A stretch of 24,817 nucleotides of DNA from Bacteriovoracaceae bacterium (GCA_023146355.1 JAGLCH010000083.1:1-24817); one strand, 5' to 3'. Numbered from the stretch's first letter, positions 1 through 8,446 are shown. Numbers and translations are program-made. The notes: a model not told the origin generated them from the sequence alone.

Positions 1-2
1 CT

Positions 3-374
3 TGGGCCAATTCAGAGCACGTTTTTAAGAAGATTAACAAAATAATTCACAAGAACTATTCCGTTTTAAAAGATGAAAAGTCTAGTCCTAGCTTAGTCGA
101 GTTTTCCAAGGGCTTTGAATCCTATGTTGAGAGAGTAAACAAATATAAAAAATTAAATAACAAAATTGACAACTTTTCTACTGAAACAACTAAGTATCAG
201 CGTGCGATAAAAGAATATAAAAACCTTGAAGGACTTAAGGGGATTGTCAGTGCGATGAATTCAACAGATGATGATACTTCCAAATGGGGGAGGAAAAGAT
301 TTGATGATTATCTATCCATTTTAGAGTGTGAAAATTCTCCATTTTCTGAGGTCAAAATTGTTCAAAATAATTAG
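3..374 (+). CDS. 3' end of an unknown hydrophilic protein (partial)
   Basis: An open frame enters from the left edge and ends at TAG 372-374, giving about 123 C-terminal residues. The frame has no internal stop while the other two plus frames stop within the first 45 bases. The protein is rich in Lys, Glu and Asn, with long predicted helical stretches (for example around EFSKGFESYVERVNKYKK) that may form a coiled coil. I see no membrane segment or motif I recognise, so no function is offered. Its last 17 bases overlap the likely start of the next gene, which suggests translational coupling in one operon. The start lies outside the window. Confidence 0.6.
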   Translation, partial: WANSEHVFKKINKIIHKNYSVLKDEKSSPSLVEFSKGFESYVERVNKYKKLNNKIDNFSTETTKYQRAIKEYKNLEGLKGIVSAMNSTDDDTSKWGRKRFDDYLSILECENSPFSEVKIVQNN

Positions 375-708
375 TTTTTTTATTCTTCTTTTACTATCAT
401 TAAATTGCTTTGGGGAAAGTGTTGATCGTTTTTTTCCTGGAAGCTACACTTTTTATGGAAAGCTTACCTATAAAAAATCACCAGAATTAAGTCGTCTTAC
501 CCTTTACTCTGGAACAACTCGTCAGTATTCAATTGGTGTATTTTTTAAAGACTATAATAAGGCCATAAGCTACAATAATCTTTTTGTTGAAGTCTCTGGC
601 ATAGTTAAAGTACAAAGTCGGGGAACTAGCACCAAAGTGTTTGATGCTAAAATAATTAAGAGCTCTACTACAACCAATGCAGTCTCAAAAGGATTTACTA
701 AGCACTAG
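358..708 (+). CDS. small exported protein of unknown function
   Basis: This encodes about 116 residues starting with a classic signal sequence: a Lys near the N-terminus, then a run of Ile, Phe and Leu, then NCFGES. I chose TTG 358 because GAGG (347-350) lies 7 bases upstream. An in-frame GTG at 328 would add ten residues but has no spaced Shine-Dalgarno site. The Cys at the end of the hydrophobic run (LSLNC) is not a good lipobox, so cleavage by signal peptidase I seems more likely, though a lipoprotein is possible. The mature part of about 95 residues is rich in aromatic and beta-prone residues and resembles a small OB-fold-like or beta domain (YTFYGKLTYKKS..., FVEVSGIVKVQSRG), but I cannot name the family. 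It overlaps the preceding gene and its stop codon overlaps that of the convergent pullulanase gene by 4 bases. Confidence 0.7.
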   Translation: MFKIISFFILLLLSLNCFGESVDRFFPGSYTFYGKLTYKKSPELSRLTLYSGTTRQYSIGVFFKDYNKAISYNNLFVEVSGIVKVQSRGTSTKVFDAKIIKSSTTTNAVSKGFTKH

Positions 709-3428
709 TACAGGTGAACCACTGCTGTTGATTTTCCCGGAACTTTTATACCATTCTTACTGAGCTTTACAGCTGTGGTATGAAGTGCTTCTGTTCCAGC
801 ATGTAGATTATCAACTAAAACTTCATGACTTGCATATTCCGCAATCTCTTGAATCTGTAAATCAATATATTGCTTCGATGAATTGTGAATCACCAATAAC
901 TTTCCACTATTTTTGATACAGTTTAAAGTATAGGCAATGTGCTGATTCATCATGATCTCACCTTCACCAGCAGTATGATTCCTAATTCCAAGATCCACTG
1001 TTGCCAGGCCCGTTTTGTTATTAATAGACCACGGGTAGATGGTATTACTTCCCATTTTAGAGTAATACTCTTCTGGTACATCCCATTCTCCAGGGCTCTT
1101 GACTAACTTTAATTGAATTCCATCTGGATCTCCCCAGCAGCCAAAGTCAAAGTCCTTGATTGCTTTTTTATTAAAGTGAATCTGTCCCTCTCCGTATTTA
1201 TTAAACTCAATTTTCAGATTGTTTTGTTTTGGGTTCTTATGGTATTGACCGTGAACTTCTCCAATGATGTAGAGATTTTGATTGAAGGGTCCATTAATAA
1301 AGCTAACACTTAGAGTCTCCACATCACGCCAACTATGAAAACGAGTACCATCTCTCGTTACAAATCTTGGCGTGTTAGGAATGTTTTCAACCTTAAAACG
1401 TAAATTGTCATTGATCTCTTCAGTAGTGCAAAGTCTCAGACAGCTAAACTTTCTCCGTACCTTTATAAGGCCAGCAAGGTAGTCATTCACTTCTTCAAAT
1501 TTTTCAAGTCTAGTCCAGTCATACATATTAGTGAGGTCTGGGGACTTATAAGTATTCTCGTGTAGCTTTACTGGATGTCCATCCTCATGTCCTACAAAAC
1601 TTGTGATATGTGCCCGGTGTGGATTGGGATCATTTGGAGCAAGTGGCTTTGTTCTTGCCATTTCCATTCCTGCCTCAAGTACAATTCGTCCCTGACTAGT
1701 CAGGAGCATTCCGAGAGCGAGCTTGTGCATTCTAACTTTTCCAAAAAAATCATCTGGAGTAGATAGATTTATTTTATCCCATAGAGTGTGTCCATCGTGG
1801 ATAGAAAGATAGTTGATTGTATTAACAGGACCTTTTGCAAATGCATGATAGTCAAATTGATCTATAAAAGCATCGAGGTGACCATCATCATTATAGTCTG
1901 TTTTATAACCACGAATTGATCCTATGATCCCAGCTTTACTCCGTGGCCCGAGATCGTAGTCGCCTTGGACAAAACCTCTTGTTCCTTTCTCTCCAACATA
2001 GGAGTTTCGGACAGAATCATTAAAAGCGCCTAGTTCAATACCTTCTGGAAGATGTCTTTTTGTTGCGGCCTCGTTATGGGGAATGTCAGTAAACTCCCAT
2101 GCTTCGCCGTATAGAATAATATCTTCTCCTAGCTCTTCTCTAATGGCCTTCATTGTTTTGTGGTCCATAAAACCCATTAGATCAAAACGAAAACCGTTGA
2201 AGTGATACTCTTCAGCGTAAAATTTTAATGAGTCCGTAATAAGTCGGCGAACCATTTTTGTTCTTGTTTCAAGTGAATCTCCTGCACCTGTAAATGTAGA
2301 GATATAGCCATCACGGGTTCGTCTTAAATAGCAACCAGGTGCAACGTCTTCCAGAAAGTGGCGAGAAAAGTTATGATTGTATACAACGTCAAGCACAGCA
2401 CCAATATCATTATTGTGAAGAGTTTGAATCATCTTTTTCAGTTCAGTGATTCGAGCGGCCGGAGATGTTGGATCACTTGATGGCCATCCCGATGGGATAA
2501 AGTAGTGATGGGTATCATAGCCCCAATTATAATTCACATTTTCTGTTGGAACACGTTCATCTTGATATTTTCTATTGGTCTCATCTACTGTGTAGTAAGA
2601 CTGTAATGGCATAAATTGAATATGGGTTGGTCCAAGCTTTTTGAGGTGATCTACTCGCTCACAAAATCCTAAATAGGTTCCACGAAGTTCTTTGGCAACC
2701 TTTGAGGATTTCGAAATTGTAAAGTCTCTGACATGGTGCTCTTGGGCGACAAAGTCGAGTTCATTTTCCATAAGGTCAGAATTTATTTTTTTACTTTCGC
2801 TATGGCCCTCTGGGTTTGTTTGAGACAGATCAATGAGGGCACCTTTTAAGGCAATAATACCTTTTGATCCATCATTGGCCTCCATGGAGAGAGCGTAGGG
2901 ATCTAGTGCCAGTTTTCTTATCCCAAAAACAGTAACTTCAATATGATAAAAATATTGATGTAGATCTTGAATCTTAAGTTCTGAGCTATCCCAGCTTAAG
3001 TTCCATACACCTTTATCTTCTTTTTTCATGGGAATCGTGGCCAGCTTGAGCTCTACGTCATTTTTATCGTAGAGAATAAAACTTACCTCAGTTGCAGGAG
3101 GAGACCAGAAGTTCAGATTGAGTTTGGCGCCATTAACTTGTGGGCCAAGTTTTCCAGAATAGGTGAAGTGCGCATCCAAAACATCTCTTCGAAAATATGC
3201 ATTCAGTGATTGTTCTCCCACTGTCACGTAGTAATTATCACTAAAATCTAATTCTTTAGCTGTATTGAGAACAACACAGTCCTCGTAGGTTTCAATGCTT
3301 TCAACATTAATCAACTGGTCTCTGTGATTTTTTATGGTTATATGACTTCGTTTAATCTCATAATGATCATCAAAGATAACTTCTATTTTAGACTGGTCAA
3401 TTATCCAAACAAATTTTGGCGTATTCAT
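705..3428 (-). CDS. pulA: type I pullulanase-like GH13 glycogen debranching enzyme
   Basis: A 907-residue GH13 alpha-amylase-superfamily enzyme expected to hydrolyse alpha-1,6 branch points in glycogen or its limit dextrins. An N-terminal beta domain and a CBM48-like region (about 100-175, LNLNFWSPPATEVSFILYD) precede the catalytic barrel. The pullulanase signature YNWGYD is at 300-305. Conserved regions are DVVYNH (347-352), GFRFDLMG with nucleophile D416, YGEAWEF with acid/base E442, and SIHDGHTLWDK with D545. There is no signal peptide, so it should act in the cytoplasm on stored glycogen. The ATG start has AAGGA about 7 bases upstream. Region IV reads HDG, as in GlgX/TreX debranchers, whereas most pullulanases have HDN. 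The gene ends in a 4-bp overlap with a convergent gene, and a glycogen synthase lies 2.7 kb away on the same strand. Pullulanase versus isoamylase-type specificity is not certain; the family call is firm. Confidence 0.9.
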   Translation of the reverse strand: MNTPKFVWIIDQSKIEVIFDDHYEIKRSHITIKNHRDQLINVESIETYEDCVVLNTAKELDFSDNYYVTVGEQSLNAYFRRDVLDAHFTYSGKLGPQVNGAKLNLNFWSPPATEVSFILYDKNDVELKLATIPMKKEDKGVWNLSWDSSELKIQDLHQYFYHIEVTVFGIRKLALDPYALSMEANDGSKGIIALKGALIDLSQTNPEGHSESKKINSDLMENELDFVAQEHHVRDFTISKSSKVAKELRGTYLGFCERVDHLKKLGPTHIQFMPLQSYYTVDETNRKYQDERVPTENVNYNWGYDTHHYFIPSGWPSSDPTSPAARITELKKMIQTLHNNDIGAVLDVVYNHNFSRHFLEDVAPGCYLRRTRDGYISTFTGAGDSLETRTKMVRRLITDSLKFYAEEYHFNGFRFDLMGFMDHKTMKAIREELGEDIILYGEAWEFTDIPHNEAATKRHLPEGIELGAFNDSVRNSYVGEKGTRGFVQGDYDLGPRSKAGIIGSIRGYKTDYNDDGHLDAFIDQFDYHAFAKGPVNTINYLSIHDGHTLWDKINLSTPDDFFGKVRMHKLALGMLLTSQGRIVLEAGMEMARTKPLAPNDPNPHRAHITSFVGHEDGHPVKLHENTYKSPDLTNMYDWTRLEKFEEVNDYLAGLIKVRRKFSCLRLCTTEEINDNLRFKVENIPNTPRFVTRDGTRFHSWRDVETLSVSFINGPFNQNLYIIGEVHGQYHKNPKQNNLKIEFNKYGEGQIHFNKKAIKDFDFGCWGDPDGIQLKLVKSPGEWDVPEEYYSKMGSNTIYPWSINNKTGLATVDLGIRNHTAGEGEIMMNQHIAYTLNCIKNSGKLLVIHNSSKQYIDLQIQEIAEYASHEVLVDNLHAGTEALHTTAVKLSKNGIKVPGKSTAVVHLY

Positions 3429-3453
3429 CGCATTCCTTCAAAGTGAGTAACTG

Positions 3454-3472
3454 CTATCTAATCGGTAGATAG
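3454..3472. promoter_or_regulatory. inverted repeat overlapping the presumed pullulanase promoter
   Basis: CTATCTA (3454-3460), a 5-base spacer, then TAGATAG (3466-3472) form perfect 7-bp arms 26-44 bases upstream of the pullulanase start. The repeat overlaps the candidate FliA-like -10 (minus strand, 3458-3465), the place expected for a repressor operator. It could instead be a hairpin in the 5' leader. Confidence 0.4.
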
Positions 3473-3486
3473 TCATGAAACTTTTA
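3458..3486 (-). promoter_or_regulatory. candidate FliA (sigma-28)-like promoter for pullulanase
   Basis: On the minus strand TAAA (3486-3483), 17 bases, then CCGATTAG (3465-3458). This resembles the known sigma-28 pattern TAAA-N15-GCCGATAA, with one extra spacer base and a changed end. A sigma-70 reading (TTTACA-16-TAAAAG slightly upstream) is also possible. Confidence 0.35.
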
Positions 3487-3559
3487 TCAATATTTAAACA
3501 TTTGTAAACTTCTTACAGGGATACTCCATAGACTTTTTTAAGTATGTAGCACTTATCTG

Positions 3560-3587
3560 TAAAGCTTTTACTCCCTTTTCCGAATAG
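3560..3587 (+). promoter_or_regulatory. candidate FliA (sigma-28)-like promoter for the lysozyme-like gene
   Basis: TAAAGC (3560-3565) with TAAA followed by 16 bases and CCGAATAG (3580-3587). The TAAA-to-CCG spacing matches canonical sigma-28 promoters exactly, although CCGAATAG carries an extra A compared with CCGATA. It ends 33 bases before the ATG of the next gene. Confidence 0.4.
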
Positions 3588-3620
3588 ATATGCAACTGCT
3601 CCGATCTAGAGGGGGATATT

Positions 3621-5396
3621 ATGGGTAAGTTGATAATATGTTTAACCACATTGGTTATGTTTTTTCCTGCCATAAGTTTAGGCTACAATGATACTTCAAG
3701 TTATTACAAATGCTACAACCGGACAGGCGGAAGCTGGGAGTATGGGCGTGCTCCATCAATTTGTGATGTAGGTCCTTTTCTCAATGAGGAATATGTCCAG
3801 TCAGAATTTAAAACTTATATTTTTGAAGACATTGCCAGTGTTACCGGTGAGCGAAAAAGGTACATGACTGAACTTCACGCCATGATAAAGAAAATGGCGA
3901 GCTGGTACATTAAAGAGAGAAATCCTGCCGTTGGAGAAGAAGAACTAAGGGCCTGGATTGAGGCCGCCTATGCCACTGCAAATCAAGAAAGCTATTGGAG
4001 TCACTACCGCATATCTAAAAGTAAACGGCTACAAATGATGCGTGGAGATTATGGACACGGCCACGGATTATTTCAAGTGGATGACCGCTGGCACTTTAAT
4101 GCTATTGGAGACGGTCGCGCTGCGAATATTGTAATGAATGGGATCTATTCATTAGAGGAATATTATAATGCATGGGAGCGCTCAGCAAAAGTTTGGTGCA
4201 TCAAGTCCAAGTCTGATTATTATAATCGATCAAGGGCCGCTTATGCAGCATATAATGGGGGGCCAAGTAAGATCTGTCGATGGACAAATCCAAATGATAA
4301 ATGGGCACGAAATGATAAAGGATATAGACAGAAACTCGACGCCAAAGGGTGGAGGAAATATATTACTGACTTTGAGTTAGCATCAACAATTGACATTGGG
4401 TGTGTCGTTGATGGAGGTGAAAGTTGTAATGCAGGAGCTCAGGCAGAAGAGCTTTCAAAGGGAAAACTTTATCAGCTCAAAGATGGTAGAGTTTGTGCCT
4501 TTAATCAAGAGTCACTTAGCTGTGTAGAAAGTAGCAAAACGAGCTCTTGTCTAGCTGCTCATTTTCGCGATGATTTTTCTCGTACCCCTTCGATTCGAAA
4601 GGCAAAAGATGAACTGATTGAGGGGGTCGCAATTACTAACTTGCCTTCCCATTCTATCTGCTCTCTTTCTGTAAAAGGTCTTTATTCGATTGGAGAGGTG
4701 ATTTCAGTCAATAAGAGAATCAACATGAGAGCGACTCCGGGTGGAAAACTTTTGAGCACCACAAAGATTGGAGCTGTATTTCAAATACTAGATTATGCTG
4801 TAGAGGACTACCCGTCACTTGAGCGCTATTACTTTATTAAGAGTGGGGGGCAGTACGGTTATATTTATACTGGAGTGGAAAGTGATTACGGTGCATGGGC
4901 AGTAAAGAGTATCAAAACTCCCGAGCATAAGTTCATTGCTCAAAAAGGTGAGAGCATTCAGGTTATTGCTCCAGATGGTATTTCATACCTTAAGCAAGGA
5001 ATTCGCTCAGAGAGGAGAATTCCTCAAGGGGAAGTTTTAACGGTGGACTACTACGTTTTAACTTCTATTAATTCCTTATATTACTCCGTCAGTTATAGAG
5101 ATGAATCAGTACTGGTTTATGCTGGAACTGTTGGAGAACTTCAAAATCTATCTAAAGATATTGTCATTATAGGCAATGAACATTTACCCGTCTGGGGGCA
5201 GTTAGTAGAACGCATTTATTATATGAATGTTCGAAGCTGCAAGTCTACAAGCTGTAAAGTCAATGGGATCATTGCTGGCCCTAGGATTGGGGATGGAAAG
5301 TTTGAAGTTCTCGAAACTTCCGGAGATTGGATCTCGATCCGCTCTGGTAGTATTGAGGGCTTTATTAAGAAAAAGTATGCAGTGATTGAGGGGTAG
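3621..5396 (+). CDS. exported goose-lysozyme-like GH23 peptidoglycan hydrolase / lytic transglycosylase with SH3-like domains
   Basis: A 591-residue exported protein. Residues 1-20 form a signal peptide (cleavage near ISLG-YN). Residues about 85-250 look like a GH23 lysozyme/SLT fold: the catalytic Glu is probably E123 in ANQESYW, followed by GHGLFQVDDRWH (147-158), which resembles the GLMQVDKR-H motif of goose-type lysozymes, and AAYNGG (209-214), the lytic transglycosylase AYNGG box. Further on is an SH3b-like domain (about 360-420, INMRATPGGKLLSTTKIG) and a second at the C-terminus (about 533-590, MNVRSCKSTSCKVNG), with another possible beta domain between. SH3b repeats usually bind cell wall. 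It should cleave the glycan strands of peptidoglycan in the periplasm or outside the cell. In Bdellovibrio a goose-lysozyme-like enzyme acts on prey wall, so the same role is conceivable here but unproven. A strong AGAGGGGG Shine-Dalgarno precedes the ATG. The next gene starts one base after its stop. Confidence 0.82.
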   Translation: MGKLIICLTTLVMFFPAISLGYNDTSSYYKCYNRTGGSWEYGRAPSICDVGPFLNEEYVQSEFKTYIFEDIASVTGERKRYMTELHAMIKKMASWYIKERNPAVGEEELRAWIEAAYATANQESYWSHYRISKSKRLQMMRGDYGHGHGLFQVDDRWHFNAIGDGRAANIVMNGIYSLEEYYNAWERSAKVWCIKSKSDYYNRSRAAYAAYNGGPSKICRWTNPNDKWARNDKGYRQKLDAKGWRKYITDFELASTIDIGCVVDGGESCNAGAQAEELSKGKLYQLKDGRVCAFNQESLSCVESSKTSSCLAAHFRDDFSRTPSIRKAKDELIEGVAITNLPSHSICSLSVKGLYSIGEVISVNKRINMRATPGGKLLSTTKIGAVFQILDYAVEDYPSLERYYFIKSGGQYGYIYTGVESDYGAWAVKSIKTPEHKFIAQKGESIQVIAPDGISYLKQGIRSERRIPQGEVLTVDYYVLTSINSLYYSVSYRDESVLVYAGTVGELQNLSKDIVIIGNEHLPVWGQLVERIYYMNVRSCKSTSCKVNGIIAGPRIGDGKFEVLETSGDWISIRSGSIEGFIKKKYAVIEG

Positions 5397-5397
5397 C

Positions 5398-6138
5398 TTG
5401 AAAAAGAAACCCCTCATCACTTTGTTCTTATTTCTTGTTTTAGGTGTCTTCATCCTGATGAAGGCACCAATGTCATCATCAGGGGTTATTACAGAGAAGG
5501 GCGACGACCTTTCATATTCTCAGTCAACTTTGCCCGCAAAAACTCGTGATATCGCGTCCATTATGGGCCCCAGTAAAAAAGGAATCATTTCTTCGATTAA
5601 AAATATAGAGCGCTGTCTAGTAGAAAGCTGTTCTTATCCTGACAATGATTCGCGGGAGTATGAGCTATCGGTGTACCGAGATCTCAATAAGAAAATAATT
5701 AATCTTTACCGAATTGTATTGGATGATGGAGTTGAAGCTGAAGCGATTTCTAAGCTTGCAAGACATTATCTTACTTTCGAGGATGGATACGTTAAAGAGG
5801 GTGCTCTTAATTTGATGAGCACTCAGCCTCCCAGTATGCTTAGCTTTAACGCTTTGAAAAAAAATGTATTTAAGTTTCATGATCCGCTAATCGCCCAGCA
5901 GGGGATGGCCGAACTTTTAAAGTACCGCAAACACTATCCCAGTGAAGTTACATCTGTTTTGGTTGATGTTCTGAGGACCGGTGGGATTTCTGTTCGCGAA
6001 GCAGTTTCAAAAGATCTTGCGTCTTTTATCACTGCCAAAAATCTCCCCAAGTTTATTTCAGTTCGAAGTCGCTACCAATCGGGTAGTGTGGTCTACAGAC
6101 TTATCTCAATGGCCATTGTTGAGTTTGGACATCGTTAA
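5398..6138 (+). CDS. membrane-anchored helical protein of unknown function
   Basis: About 246 residues. I chose the TTG at 5398, directly after the previous stop, because GAGGGG (5388-5393) sits 4 bases upstream. The in-frame TTG at 5386 would lie inside that Shine-Dalgarno site. The N-terminus is KKK followed by a hydrophobic segment (ITLFLFLVLGVFIL), a signal anchor or signal peptide. From about residue 95 onward the protein is a series of amphipathic helices (AISKLARHYL, KEGALNLMSTQ, PLIAQQGMAELLKY, SEVTSVLVDVLR, VREAVSKDLASFI) that resembles HEAT-like repeats, but I do not recognise a family. It is certainly co-translated with the lysozyme-like gene, so it may be a partner, inhibitor or anchor of that enzyme. 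Its TAA overlaps the stop of the convergent glycogen synthase gene. Confidence 0.75.
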   Translation: MKKKPLITLFLFLVLGVFILMKAPMSSSGVITEKGDDLSYSQSTLPAKTRDIASIMGPSKKGIISSIKNIERCLVESCSYPDNDSREYELSVYRDLNKKIINLYRIVLDDGVEAEAISKLARHYLTFEDGYVKEGALNLMSTQPPSMLSFNALKKNVFKFHDPLIAQQGMAELLKYRKHYPSEVTSVLVDVLRTGGISVREAVSKDLASFITAKNLPKFISVRSRYQSGSVVYRLISMAIVEFGHR

Positions 6139-8282
6139 GCAGTAATGGGTATCTTCTTATTTGATTTTTCAATTATTTTCGAAGTTTGTTCTCTCTCTAT
6201 AGCAGGGAAAAACTCATGAGTGGATATTCTAAATTCCGCATGACTTAAATTTGTTTTTTGACGAAGAATCATTTGCATAGATGCTACAAGATCCTGTGGA
6301 AACTGATTAAATATTAAACTCAATGCAGATAGCACAGCATCACAATTTAAATTGTAATTTTGTGCTAGGCAATTGATAAGCTTATAGCAGGCCGCTGTTC
6401 TATAGTTTTCAAAATATTTTGAAAATGCCATATTCCACGAAAAGTCTTCTTTCATGGCCTCAATTCTTTGCATTAAAAATTTATCGTGGGACTTTTGAAA
6501 TTTTAAAACGGCCCTATCAATGATAGATCTAAGGGCGTACACTTCACCCCAGTAGTCAGAGCTGTCCGCCCACTCGTAGTACATTCCATTTTTAACCTTG
6601 CCTAACCCTCCTGTCTTTCTGCACAGAGGAATAGTTCCAAGCCAGGCCGCCTCAATATCAGTTAGTCCACATGGTTCAAATTTACTCGTTATAACAAAAA
6701 AATCACCTCCACCTTGGATTAGCGCTGCCATCTCCTTGTTGATAAATTCATTGAAAAAACGAACTTGCCCATGGCACTGTTGTGAGTGCTCGATATGGTG
6801 AAGCTGTGATGCTACACTATGTCCTTCTTCATCTCCTGCCTGGCCACCAATTACGACTTGGCCGCCGAGGTGTACAATGTGCTTAATATTCTCTGCCAAA
6901 ATTGCAACATTCTTTTGAGATACAAGACGGCTGATGAGTACAAAAATTGGTTTTTCAGGGGCAATTTCAAGTTCTGCATTTCTTTGCAGCATCTCTTTTA
7001 GCTTTGCTTTCATCTGATGAGTTCTCTCTATTCCCATTGGGCCCAAGAGATCATCACCGAAATTTAGTCCTGTTAGCCACTCTCTTCTATCATTAAGATT
7101 TGAGATCAGCGGATGAATATGGGCGATTTCCACCTCCGTCTTCTTTTTGAGGAATGGATGGTTCTTGGCGTGTACTTTGTCACTCAAACCGTTCTCAATT
7201 CCCACGAGAAGTCCCATGTCTTTCCCATCATTTGGGATATAAATATTTTCCCAGTTACTGGGAGCGCTGTTCTTTTGTGAATATATATCATCGCTCAGTT
7301 CGGATGCAGATCGCTTCAGGTCTTTGGCATACCCATCACTTACTGGAATTCCTGAAATCAGATTATGATGTTCAATATATTGAATGATTTTGAGGGAGTT
7401 GAATTTTCCACCATCCTCAAAATACGACATGTAGTTTTCAAAACTGACTCCCAAGATAGAGAGCAGATAGTCATTGGCGCGCCAATCCCCACCTGGGGTT
7501 CCAAATGGGAAACGTGAATTGAACTGACGATCTCCGCCAAAATCCTTGACCCAATAAACTCCTTGGTGGCCAGGCCCAGCATTATGAATCGTCATTGACA
7601 CAGTAACTGATGAGTCCATATGAATCGCAGCTAGACCTGTATGGTAGTCGTGGGCATGATAAATATTTGCGCCAATCATACGTTGAATTTCAGCTATTGT
7701 GCGATTGAATAGACCTAGCTCAAATGCCTCCTCCCATTCCTCTCTGCCGCTATAGTATTCACCATGGGCGGGGGTATAGAGGTTTCGTTGAGGATCTCTG
7801 ATAGAGCGCCGTCTAAAAATAGGATGATCTATAAAGAAAATGGTCGCGCCTAGCTCGTGTTGATACTTGTATATCTCGACTTTTTCTAAGCGATTGCCAA
7901 CCCAAAACTCAAAACTTTTAACATAGCTACATTCTGGAATTCCGTCGTATGCCATAAAGGCAAAAGAGATATTTCCGTTACGCTTTTCATTTAAAAGCTT
8001 TGGAAAGTTATTGATCATGTCGTTAATTACGACAGCGAGCCCACCAACTTTTGCTGTAATTGGTTCTCCCTTAATGTAGAGAGTACCAAACTCCATTGCT
8101 GACATTAATATGTTAGGACGCTTGTCCACATCAATAACTTTTGCAACGTGTCTGAAGGTCTCCTTACCAAGGACGTTCTTGAGCTTGATCATTTCTCCTA
8201 GAGTCATACTAATAGGGGTGTTGGGTAGTTCATTTTTTTCCCTAAACTCACTATTTATGTCGATTCTAGTATCTAGCTTCAT
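6135..8282 (-). CDS. glgA: long-form glycogen synthase (GT5)
   Basis: A 715-residue GT-B glycosyltransferase of the starch/glycogen synthase type, which extends alpha-1,4-glucan from ADP- or UDP-glucose in the cytoplasm. Landmarks in order: KVGGLAVVIND (78-88), the donor-binding KxGGL loop; HAHDYHTGL (209-217); SRLVSQKN (451-458); SKFEPCGLTDIEA (533-545), the catalytic-loop glutamate motif; and KTGGLGKVKNG (556-566). It is far longer than the roughly 480 residues of E. coli GlgA, with a 55-residue N-terminal extension, an enlarged middle (about 240-430) and about 115 extra C-terminal residues. AAGGA lies about 10 bases upstream of the ATG. No glgC or glgB is visible here, but the pullulanase-like gene is nearby on the same strand. 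Another GT5 substrate is possible; the fold assignment is firm. Confidence 0.88.
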   Translation of the reverse strand: MKLDTRIDINSEFREKNELPNTPISMTLGEMIKLKNVLGKETFRHVAKVIDVDKRPNILMSAMEFGTLYIKGEPITAKVGGLAVVINDMINNFPKLLNEKRNGNISFAFMAYDGIPECSYVKSFEFWVGNRLEKVEIYKYQHELGATIFFIDHPIFRRRSIRDPQRNLYTPAHGEYYSGREEWEEAFELGLFNRTIAEIQRMIGANIYHAHDYHTGLAAIHMDSSVTVSMTIHNAGPGHQGVYWVKDFGGDRQFNSRFPFGTPGGDWRANDYLLSILGVSFENYMSYFEDGGKFNSLKIIQYIEHHNLISGIPVSDGYAKDLKRSASELSDDIYSQKNSAPSNWENIYIPNDGKDMGLLVGIENGLSDKVHAKNHPFLKKKTEVEIAHIHPLISNLNDRREWLTGLNFGDDLLGPMGIERTHQMKAKLKEMLQRNAELEIAPEKPIFVLISRLVSQKNVAILAENIKHIVHLGGQVVIGGQAGDEEGHSVASQLHHIEHSQQCHGQVRFFNEFINKEMAALIQGGGDFFVITSKFEPCGLTDIEAAWLGTIPLCRKTGGLGKVKNGMYYEWADSSDYWGEVYALRSIIDRAVLKFQKSHDKFLMQRIEAMKEDFSWNMAFSKYFENYRTAACYKLINCLAQNYNLNCDAVLSALSLIFNQFPQDLVASMQMILRQKTNLSHAEFRISTHEFFPAIEREQTSKIIEKSNKKIPITA

Positions 8283-8355
8283 AACTCATTTTTCCTTAAA
8301 TCTAAGACTCTATTTTAACGGAATATAGCATAATTTGTTGAGTCAAGTTTGTGAT

Positions 8356-8377
8356 AATAATTTGACGGCAAATTATT
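8356..8377. repeat. 9-bp inverted repeat between glgA and murI
   Basis: AATAATTTG (8356-8364), ACGG, CAAATTATT (8369-8377) are perfect arms in the divergent glgA/murI interval, about 75 bases from the glgA start and 70 from the murI start. No T-run follows on either strand, so an operator is more likely than a terminator. Confidence 0.4.
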
Positions 8378-8401
8378 CATAGTAAGCCGCAAGGCCTTTC
8401 A

Positions 8402-8429
8402 TTATCGGGCTTTACCGCATAAAAATTAA
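8402..8429 (-). promoter_or_regulatory. weak FliA-like promoter candidate for glycogen synthase
   Basis: On the minus strand CCGATAA (8408-8402) matches the sigma-28 -10 core, with TTAA (8429-8426) 17 bases upstream as a poor -35. It would give a leader of about 110 bases containing the 8356-8377 inverted repeat. Confidence 0.22.
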
Positions 8430-8446
8430 CAGGTATATTTTTAGAT

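Noticed and set aside
5202..5453. 83-codon minus-strand frame at the junction of the lysozyme-like gene and its partner
   Set aside because: Overlaps two well-supported genes and has no start signals or recognisable content.
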